From positions 1 through 17,727 of the forward strand of contig CAZQKE010000131.1 in assembly GCA_964593865.1 (NCBI GenBank): a stretch of 17,727 nucleotides of DNA. Direction: 5' to 3'. This document shows positions 12,195 to 17,727 of the stretch, in pieces. Position 1 is the stretch's first letter; the number at the start of each line of letters is the position of its first letter. Both the position numbers and the translations under genes were made by a program. Source of the DNA: CAZQKE01 sp964593865 (GTDB taxonomy: Bacteria > Chloroflexota > Anaerolineae > JAAYZQ01). The notes beneath the pieces were generated by a model, which was not told where the DNA came from, searched no databases, and saw only the letters and a program-made list of their open reading frames with translations.

Positions 12195-14684
12195 TCACCC
12201 GTGCGCAGCGTCCAGCACGCTGCGCACTTTTTGTGTCAAAGATTCCACCGTGAAAGGCTTGGGCAAAAAGGCAATGCTTTGCCGCTCCCCTTCCTGATGG
12301 GCCAGCACGCGGTCGCCGTAACCGGAGGTAAAGAGCACGCGCATCTGTGGACGTTGGGCCAAAAGCGTTTCGGCCAGCTCCCAACCCTGTATTCCGGGCA
12401 TGACAATATCGGTCAGCAGAAGGTGGATCGGTCCATCGTACTCACGGCTGCGGCTCAGGGCGGCCTCGCCATCTTTGGCGACCAGCACCCGATAGCCGTG
12501 TGACCGGAGGATCTGGGCCGCCAAGTCCCGCACCACGGCATCGTCTTCGACGACCAGGATCGTCTCTTCCCCGCGGAGGGAAAGGGAGAACGCCTCGCCT
12601 TCCTCCGCCGAAGGTTCGGATCGGTAGGTTCTGGGCAAATAGATGTCAAAGGTGGCCCCTTCCCCCGGCGCACTTGTGACCGAAATGTGGCCGCCGTGCT
12701 TTTTGACGATGCCGAACACCGTGGAAAGCCCCAAACCCGTGCCCTGTTCCCGCTCTTTGGTGGTGAAAAAGGGTTCAAAAATGTGCTCCAGCACATCGGC
12801 ATCCATCCCGATCCCCGTATCGCGCACCGTCAAACGCACATACTCGCCCGGCTGCGCCCCTATGCGCTCCGCCTCGGCCCGATCCAACACCACGTTGGCC
12901 GTCCCGATGGTCAAGCGTCCTCCCTGGGGCATGGCATCGCGGGCATTGACCACCAGGTTGATGATCGCCTGATCAATCTGGGAAGGGTCTACATAAACCG
13001 GCCACAGGTCCTCCTCCAGCATCGTCATCAGCTCTATGTCCTCGCCGATGATCCGTTGCAGCATCCGGCCCATATCGCCCACCAGGCGGTTGAGGTTTAC
13101 CACCTTTGGCTCGATGGGTTCCTGGCGACTGAAACTGAGGAGCTGCTTGGTGAGATTGGCCGCCCGTTGGCTGGCATCCTCAATCTGATGGACATACTCC
13201 CAGAGTGGATCCTCCGGGCGGAGCTTCTTTTTGAGGAGCTGCGTGCTCAGCTGGATAATGGTCAGCGTGTTGTTGAAATCGTGGGCCACGCCACCTGCCA
13301 AGCGGCCCACCGCCTCCATCTTTTGGGCCTGCAGGAGTTGGGCCTGAGTACGTTTCAGTTCCATCAGGCTCGTCTCCAACTCGTGCACCAAACGGGCCTT
13401 GCGCCACGCAGCCGAAATCTGATGGGCAAAAGCGGTGATGGCCGGCACATCCCCTTCGGTGAGATCGTCGGCTTGGACGGTCAGAAGGCCCAATGTGTCA
13501 TCCCCCACAATGAGCGGCGCGACCACCGATTTGGTGATTCGGAGCAGCCGGGCGATCCGCACCGAAAGGGGGCGGGCGCGGGTTGGCAAAGCGGGTCGCA
13601 GCGCCTCGCTGTCGGCGACGAATATGGACTTTCCTTCCCGAATGGCCTGTTGGAACGGCTCCACGGCCTCAAGGGGGATTTCGGCCAAAGACAGGTCACC
13701 GCCCAGGAGCCTTTTCACGGCCTTGATGCCACGGGGATCGTAGCTCAAGTGGTGCGGAGTGAGGGTGCGCCGGTCCTCGTTCAGGAGCAGAATGGCATAG
13801 GACCATCCCAGCTTGGCGAATTCGGTCCCCACGGCGGCAAATACCTCCTGGGGAGTCAACGCCTGCTCCATTGCCAGAGCCGCCTCGTTGAGAGCGTGCA
13901 GGAGCTGCTCGGCCCGCTTGCGCTTGGTGATGTCCGTGGTGACAACATAGTGCCCGATGATCTCCCCATCGTGGCGGCTCCATGAGCAGTGGGCCTGGAT
14001 GTAGCGGCGGCTGCCGTCCTTGCGCGTAATCCAAAACTCGGTTTTGAGGGGAACCCGGCCCGCCTTTTGGGTTTCCGCAACGAGCCGCCTCAGACGTTCC
14101 CTTTCCTCCGGGGCGGCGAACTGGAGGAAGGACATCGTTTTGTATTCCTCGCGGGGGTAGCCGACGATCTCGCAGGCCCGATCATTGACATAGACCACCT
14201 GCCCCCGCTCAATAATGGTCAGGCCATCCTGGATGCTGTCGGCCATGCGGCGGAAGCGGGCTTCGCTTTCCATCAGCGACCTTTCGGCCTGACGGCGTGC
14301 CCGTCGCTCTCGCGCTTCCTGCAGCTCCCGACGGACGGCCGGCCCCAGGCGGGCCAGATTGCCCTTGAGCACGTAATCGTGGGCGCCGGCCTTCATGGCC
14401 GCCACGGCCACATCCTCGCCGATTGTGCCGGAAACGACGATAAAGGGTGTATCCAAACCCCTCCGGCGCAGCAGTTCCAATGCAGCCATCCCGCTAAAGT
14501 GCGGCATGGCATAGTCGGCAACGATCACATCCCACGCCCGTTCCTCCAGGGCAGACCGCATCTCCTCCGCCGTTTGCACCCGGCGGTAGACCGGCTCATA
14601 GCCGCTGTGCTCCAGCTCGCGCACGATCAGGAGGACATCATCCTCCGAATCTTCTACGATCAGAGCGCGGAGAGGAATGCCCAT
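12195..14684 (-). CDS. Hybrid sensor histidine kinase (REC-PAS-GAF-HisKA-HATPase-REC)
   Basis: An 829-aa cytosolic kinase. Order: receiver 1 at about 5-120 (D57, K107), PAS about 139-258, GAF about 262-430, dimer/phospho-acceptor helix with H468 in GGVAHDFNNTL, ATPase domain with the N-box LVVNARDAM (577-585), DTGIGMD (622-628) and GTGLGLS (648-654), and receiver 2 at about 706-825 (D759, K809). There are no membrane segments, so it senses an internal signal or takes phosphate from another kinase. Start ATG 14684 overlaps the stop of the upstream response regulator (TGATG) and follows GAGGGGGAAAGG; a longer start at 14729 would lie inside that gene. Receiver 1 at the N-terminus suggests a relay from the upstream genes. 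The 3' end is antisense to the terminator of the DUF4342 gene. Confidence 0.94.
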   Translation of the reverse strand: MGIPLRALIVEDSEDDVLLIVRELEHSGYEPVYRRVQTAEEMRSALEERAWDVIVADYAMPHFSGMAALELLRRRGLDTPFIVVSGTIGEDVAVAAMKAGAHDYVLKGNLARLGPAVRRELQEARERRARRQAERSLMESEARFRRMADSIQDGLTIIERGQVVYVNDRACEIVGYPREEYKTMSFLQFAAPEERERLRRLVAETQKAGRVPLKTEFWITRKDGSRRYIQAHCSWSRHDGEIIGHYVVTTDITKRKRAEQLLHALNEAALAMEQALTPQEVFAAVGTEFAKLGWSYAILLLNEDRRTLTPHHLSYDPRGIKAVKRLLGGDLSLAEIPLEAVEPFQQAIREGKSIFVADSEALRPALPTRARPLSVRIARLLRITKSVVAPLIVGDDTLGLLTVQADDLTEGDVPAITAFAHQISAAWRKARLVHELETSLMELKRTQAQLLQAQKMEAVGRLAGGVAHDFNNTLTIIQLSTQLLKKKLRPEDPLWEYVHQIEDASQRAANLTKQLLSFSRQEPIEPKVVNLNRLVGDMGRMLQRIIGEDIELMTMLEEDLWPVYVDPSQIDQAIINLVVNARDAMPQGGRLTIGTANVVLDRAEAERIGAQPGEYVRLTVRDTGIGMDADVLEHIFEPFFTTKEREQGTGLGLSTVFGIVKKHGGHISVTSAPGEGATFDIYLPRTYRSEPSAEEGEAFSLSLRGEETILVVEDDAVVRDLAAQILRSHGYRVLVAKDGEAALSRSREYDGPIHLLLTDIVMPGIQGWELAETLLAQRPQMRVLFTSGYGDRVLAHQEGERQSIAFLPKPFTVESLTQKVRSVLDAAHG
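12201..12232 (+). terminator. Intrinsic terminator of the DUF4342 gene
   Basis: A perfect 11-bp stem (GTGCGCAGCGT and ACGCTGCGCAC) with a 5-nt loop is followed by TTTTT at 12228-12232. It starts 20 bp after the DUF4342 stop codon and overlaps the final codons of the opposing hybrid kinase gene, so those codons serve two purposes. Confidence 0.85.
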
Positions 14685-15136
14685 CAGCCTTTCCCCCTCT
14701 GCAGAGGATGTTGATTCAGGACCAGCCAATAAAGACCTAACTGCTGCACCGCATGGGTGAACTGGGCAAAATCCACCGGTTTGCGAATGTAACTATTGGC
14801 ACCCAATTGGTAGCTGGCGACAATGTCCTGCTCCTCGTCGGAGGAGGTGAGCACGACGACGGGGAGCAAGGCGGTCCGGGGATCGGCCCGGATCTGTTGC
14901 AGCACTTCCAACCCATCCAGCTTGGGGAGCTTCAGGTCCAAGAGGATGACCTGGGGCATGATGGAAATATCGCGGTCGGCGTAGGCCCCCCTTCCCCAAA
15001 GGTAGTCCAGGGCCTCCACGCCGTCGCGGGCGACGACGATCTCGTTCAGGATGTTGCTCTTTTCAAGGGCACGCAAGGTGAGCAACTCATCGTCCGGATT
15101 GTCCTCCACCAGCAAAATGATCTTGTCTTTCATCAT
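14684..15136 (-). CDS. Rcp1-like single-domain response regulator
   Basis: A 150-aa receiver-only protein. Seen: acidic residues in VEDNPDDELL (10-19), phospho-acceptor D67 (VILLDLKLPKLDG), T98 in VVLTSSDEE and K119 in YIRKPVDFAQF. The NPDDELL start, the extra YLWGRGAYADRD loop (45-56) and the FTHAVQQLGLYWLVLN end are typical of the Rcp1 group, which pairs with phytochrome-type kinases such as Cph1. The kinase encoded next upstream (15288-16946) has the same type of kinase core, which supports pairing. The start may be ATG 15136 or ATG 15133; the second has better spacing from GGGGAAAG. The stop overlaps the hybrid kinase start as TGATG. Confidence 0.93.
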   Translation of the reverse strand: MMKDKIILLVEDNPDDELLTLRALEKSNILNEIVVARDGVEALDYLWGRGAYADRDISIMPQVILLDLKLPKLDGLEVLQQIRADPRTALLPVVVLTSSDEEQDIVASYQLGANSYIRKPVDFAQFTHAVQQLGLYWLVLNQHPLQRGKG

Positions 15137-15287
15137 CTTTCCCCGAAAATCATGGGCCGTTCACGAACTGAGCGCGAACGTGCCCGGCCCGGTGGCGCAA
15201 GTCTCCGATTTGCGCTAGGGGATAGCAGCATCGCGCAGGCGGACGCCCGATCACAGGCCCGAAAAGAGCGACCTGAGTCGCCCCTCC
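15137..15287. repeat. Intergenic palindromes related to the right-end repeat array
   Basis: This 151-bp gap between the kinase and its response regulator has several palindromes: CGTTC/GAACG arms at 15158-15162 and 15176-15180, GCGCAA/TTGCGC at 15195-15200 and 15210-15215, and GCGAC/GTCGC around 15267-15280. The second is a diverged form of the GCGCAAATT hairpin in the 17037-17456 array. CGCGCAGGCGGACGCC at 15232-15247 is identical to 17582-17597. No gene is seen in it. Confidence 0.75.
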
Positions 15288-16946
15288 TCACGGCAAGGTG
15301 AAATAAAACGTGGCCCCCTTTTCCACCTCTCCCTCTGCCCAGACCTGCCCGCCGTGGCGGTGGATGATGCGCTGCACCGTTGCCAGACCGATGCCGGTTC
15401 CTTCGAATTCGGCAAGGCCGTGCAACCGTTGGAACGCGCCGAACAGCTTGTCGGCGTAGGCCATGTCAAACCCGGCCCCATCATCCCGCACATAGTAGAC
15501 CGTCCGCCCTTCCTTCTGCATCACGCCGAACTCTATGCGGGCCGTCGGGTGCTTGGAGGTGAACTTCCAAGCGTTGCCCAGGAGGTTTTCCAGGGCCACC
15601 TGCAACAGGTGTGGATCGCCGACGGCGGTCACATCGGGGGCGATCACCCATTCCACCTGCCGCTCCGGCTCCTGCCCGGCCAGATCCTCCGCAATCTGCC
15701 GGACCATATCGCTCAGGTTCACCGACCTGCGGTGCATCACCCGACGCGTCAAGCGGGAAAGCTGCAACAGGTCGTCAATGAGCCGGCCCATCCGCTTGGC
15801 CGCCGCCCGCACCCGCCGCAGATAATCCTGCCCGCGGGCATCCAGCATCTCGGCGTAATCCTCCAACAACGCTTGGCTAAACCCATCAATGCTCCGCAGA
15901 GGAGCACGCAGGTCGTGGGAGACCGAGTAAGCAAAAGCTTCCAACTCTCGGTTGACCGCCGCCAGCTCGGCGGTCCGCGCGGCTACCAGGTCCTCCAAGT
16001 GGGTGGCGTAACGTTGGATCTGGTCGTAAAAGCGGGCGTTGGTGATGGCCACGGCCACCTGATCGGCCATCGTCTGCAAAGCGGCAATATCCGCCGGGGA
16101 AAAGGCAGCCGCCTGCGCGCTCTGCACCGAGAGCGCACCGATACACTGCCCGCGGGCAATGAGGGGCAAAGCCATCTCGGAGCGGGTCAGGGGCAGGTAG
16201 GGGTTGTCAAAACGCACCGCCTCTTCCCCCACATCCAGGGCGATCCGGGCCTCACCGTGGGCCACACACTGCCCCGTCATGGATGCTCCACCGACACGCA
16301 GCTTATGACCGGCCTGAAGCATCAACCGGCCCGGCTCGCCGGTCCCGGCCTGCAAAACGGCATACTCGCCCTCCTCATCCACCAGAAAAAGCCCCACATA
16401 GTAAAACCCAAAGCGGGATTGGATGACATTGACCACTTCCTGCATCAATTCATCCGGGTCCAAAATGGTGCTGGCCGATTTAGAAATCTCGGCAGCGGTC
16501 ATCAACTGGGTGCTGCGGTGGATCAGGTCGCTCAGCAGGCGTTCGCGCTCTTCCTGGGCCATCTTGCGCCGGGAAATATCGCGCACGATACTTTGGATGC
16601 GCAACGGTCGCCCGGCCTTGTCGCGAACCAGGGCGATATTGACCTCGGTGGGCACCGCCGTACCGTTTTTGTGGCGGAAACTGCGTTCATAGACCGGCAG
16701 CGACCGACCGGCCAGCAGGTCCCGGAGCCGCTGCCGACCGTCTTCCCGCTCATCGGGCATCACAAAATCCAAAATGGACCGGCCTTGTATCTCTTCCAAA
16801 GAATACCCCAACAGGCGGGAAGCCTGGCGGTTCGCTTCCAGCACGACACCTTCCAGGTCCAGCAGGAAGATGGCATCGTTGGTATGTTCAAAGAGCGCAC
16901 GGTATAGCCCTTCTTCGCGCTCAACCACCCGTTGGTCGGTATCCAT
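15288..16946 (-). CDS. Sensor histidine kinase (PAS-GAF-HisKA-HATPase)
   Basis: A 552-aa soluble kinase. PAS at about 12-128 (AIFLLDLEGVVLEANRQASRLLGY), GAF at about 150-308 (FGFYYVGLFLVDEEGEY to ADQVAVAITNARFYDQI), a coiled-coil linker about 308-335, HisKA with H344 in SVSHDLRAPLRSI, and ATPase motifs ENLLGNAWKF (453-462), DDGAGFD (488-494) and GTGIGLA (516-522). The AFAYSVSHDLRAPL core is the bacteriophytochrome/Cph1 kinase type, which uses Rcp1-like regulators, and one is encoded next. The GAF lacks an obvious chromophore cysteine context, so light sensing is not supported. The start at 16946 follows AGAAAGGATC, and a promoter is visible at 16988-17016. It is the first gene of the three-gene signalling operon. 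Confidence 0.94.
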   Translation of the reverse strand: MDTDQRVVEREEGLYRALFEHTNDAIFLLDLEGVVLEANRQASRLLGYSLEEIQGRSILDFVMPDEREDGRQRLRDLLAGRSLPVYERSFRHKNGTAVPTEVNIALVRDKAGRPLRIQSIVRDISRRKMAQEERERLLSDLIHRSTQLMTAAEISKSASTILDPDELMQEVVNVIQSRFGFYYVGLFLVDEEGEYAVLQAGTGEPGRLMLQAGHKLRVGGASMTGQCVAHGEARIALDVGEEAVRFDNPYLPLTRSEMALPLIARGQCIGALSVQSAQAAAFSPADIAALQTMADQVAVAITNARFYDQIQRYATHLEDLVAARTAELAAVNRELEAFAYSVSHDLRAPLRSIDGFSQALLEDYAEMLDARGQDYLRRVRAAAKRMGRLIDDLLQLSRLTRRVMHRRSVNLSDMVRQIAEDLAGQEPERQVEWVIAPDVTAVGDPHLLQVALENLLGNAWKFTSKHPTARIEFGVMQKEGRTVYYVRDDGAGFDMAYADKLFGAFQRLHGLAEFEGTGIGLATVQRIIHRHGGQVWAEGEVEKGATFYFTLP

Positions 16947-16987
16947 CGCCGATCCTTTCTGGGGGGAACGTTGCCTGCACCGCGCTC

Positions 16988-17016
16988 ATTTTAGCACAAT
17001 TTAGAGGAAATGGCAA
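16988..17016 (-). promoter_or_regulatory. Sigma-70-like promoter for the histidine kinase operon
   Basis: Read on the minus strand, TTGCCA (17011-17016), a 17-bp spacer and TAAAAT (16988-16993), with TG-c just before the -10 (extended -10 type). The -10 lies about 42 bp upstream of the kinase start codon. The repeat array begins 20 bp upstream of the -35. Confidence 0.6.
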
Positions 17017-17036
17017 TAACGACGCAATCTCATTGC

Positions 17037-17456
17037 GCAAGCCGGAGGCTTGCTCTACGGAGCAACCCCCTTTGCCCCTCCGCGACCCACCGCGGGCGGC
17101 CCCTGCCACAAGCCCGTAGCGCAAATTTCCAATTTGCGCGAGCAAGCCGGAGGCTTGCCCTACGGAGCAGCCTCCTTTGCCCCTCCGCGACCCACCACGG
17201 GCGGCCCCTGCTACAAGCCCGTAGCGCAAATTTCCAATTTGCGCGAGCAAGCCGGAGACTTGCCCTACGGAGCAACCCCCTTTGCCCCTCCGCGACCCAC
17301 CACGGGCGGCCCCTGCCGCAAGCCCGTAGCGCAAATTTCCAATTTGCGCGAGCAAGCCGGAGGCTTGCTCTACGGAGCAACCTCCTTTGCCCCTCCGCGA
17401 CCCACCACGGGCGGCCCCTGCTACAAGCCCGTAGCGCAAATTTCCAATTTGCGCAA
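17037..17456. repeat. Four 105-bp tandem repeat units
   Basis: Unit starts at 17037, 17142, 17247 and 17352, each marked by GCAAGCCGGA. Each unit holds a GCAAGCC/GGCTTGC hairpin at its left end and a GCGCAAATT-TCC-AATTTGCGC hairpin at its right end, with a conserved middle holding CCTCCGCGACCCACC. Units 1 and 3 share CAACCCCC and CTGCC, while units 2 and 4 share CCTCC and CTGCTACA, so the real period may be 210 bp. Because 105 is a multiple of 3, several frames stay open across the array. These are repeat-derived and not genes. There are no variable spacers, so it is not a CRISPR array. Confidence 0.92.
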
Positions 17457-17727
17457 GTCTGCGTAGGCCACACAAACCGGCGGTTGAAACCGCACCTTGC
17501 GGGCCGTTGGCCGACCGCCCGCGCAGGCCCAGAGGCCCCAACCTCCCGCAGGTTGGCAACCTGCGGGAGGTTCTTTTCGTCCGCGCAGGCGGACGCCGGA
17601 CCACCGCCCCCAAAGGGGCGACTGCCGGTTGCCTGCCAAGATTGCCCTACCAAACCGTGCGGATATTTGAAAGGCGAATTTTGCGATCCCGGCTGATAAC
17701 GGGGAGACCCAAATGCAGGGCGGTCGC
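17457..17727. repeat. Palindrome-rich intergenic end, no gene seen
   Basis: After the tandem array there are further hairpins: GCGGTT-GA-AACCGC at 17480-17493, a 15-bp stem at 17540-17572 listed separately, GTCCGC/GCGGAC around 17579-17594, and GCCCC/GGGGC around 17607-17619. The last about 90 bp (17640-17727) show no convincing coding frame, ribosome-binding site or promoter that I can support. Confidence 0.65.
17540..17572. repeat. Perfect 15-bp-stem hairpin, terminator-like
   Basis: AACCTCCCGCAGGTT and its exact complement AACCTGCGGGAGGTT enclose a 3-nt loop. The plus strand continues CTTTTCG, so it could end a plus-strand transcript, but no plus-strand gene lies just before it. It may simply be one more member of the palindrome family. 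Confidence 0.7.

Noticed and set aside
12687..13985. Plus-strand 432-codon open frame
   Set aside because: It is antisense to the hybrid kinase, which has clear catalytic motifs; the frame is a GC-rich shadow with no domain.
15354..16907. Plus-strand 517-codon open frame
   Set aside because: It is fully antisense to the PAS-GAF kinase and has no recognisable motif or good start site.
15288..16946. Phytochrome photoreceptor
   Set aside because: The kinase core is of the Cph1 type, but there is no PHY domain and no convincing bilin-binding cysteine in the GAF domain.
17037..17456. CRISPR-like array
   Set aside because: Units are 105 bp, nearly identical throughout and have no variable spacers; no cas genes are nearby.
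17010..17696. Long open frames on both strands with repeated RSNPLCPSATH-like or RRGKGGCSV-like segments
   Set aside because: They follow from 105-bp repeats, a multiple of 3, which keep frames open. There are no ribosome-binding sites, and the hairpins explain the sequence.

Overview
The window looks like a GC-rich chromosomal segment from a Chloroflexota-like bacterium. This is an inference from overall protein style, a REC-PAS-GAF-rich signalling complement, a long-type RmlA, a short RsmI and the style of the palindromic repeats; there is no rRNA or marker tree to prove it. No tRNA, rRNA, CRISPR array or complete insertion sequence was seen.

Region 1 (1-7088, plus strand) is the downstream part of a bacterial microcompartment (BMC, metabolosome) operon. 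It holds a 5'-truncated PduS/RnfC-like iron-sulfur flavoprotein, an unrecognised 165-aa protein, a receiver-ParA/CpaE-like ATPase fusion, a PduT-like tandem-BMC shell protein that keeps the cluster-ligating cysteine, two EutN/CcmL pentamer genes, a MetE/UroD-superfamily zinc-methyltransferase-like protein and a class II (fuculose-phosphate type) aldolase. Genes are tightly packed and often overlap. PduS and PduT together suggest electron transfer across the shell. The aldolase suggests a sugar-phosphate substrate yielding an aldehyde. Hexameric shell genes and the core aldehyde dehydrogenase are not in the window and probably lie upstream.

Two toxin-antitoxin cassettes sit inside this operon. 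A VapBC-like pair lies between the PduT-like gene and the first pentamer gene; its toxin has a one-base frameshift near its end. A BrnT/antitoxin pair lies exactly between the two pentamer genes and is bounded by a perfect 17-bp direct repeat. Removing one repeat plus the cassette would recreate a TGATG-coupled shell-gene junction, so the insertion can be read directly.

Region 2 (7099-10985, plus strand) holds an Rpn-family PD-(D/E)XK nuclease, a long-type glucose-1-phosphate thymidylyltransferase, a 30-codon very basic bS22/AURKAIP1-like ribosomal peptide, a nucleotidyltransferase-like protein of unknown role and a single-domain response regulator.

Region 3 (11003-12232) has rsmI on the minus strand with a readable promoter. 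A divergent DUF4342-type small membrane protein follows, with a clear intrinsic terminator that lies inside the 3' end of the opposing kinase gene.

Region 4 (12195-16946, minus strand) is a phosphorelay cluster: a PAS-GAF histidine kinase, an Rcp1-like response regulator and a REC-PAS-GAF-kinase-REC hybrid kinase, the last two coupled by TGATG. A sigma-70-like promoter precedes the first kinase.

Region 5 (17037-17727) is non-coding: four 105-bp tandem units that alternate as a 210-bp dimer, followed by several GC-rich palindromes. Related palindromes also occur between the first kinase and its response regulator.
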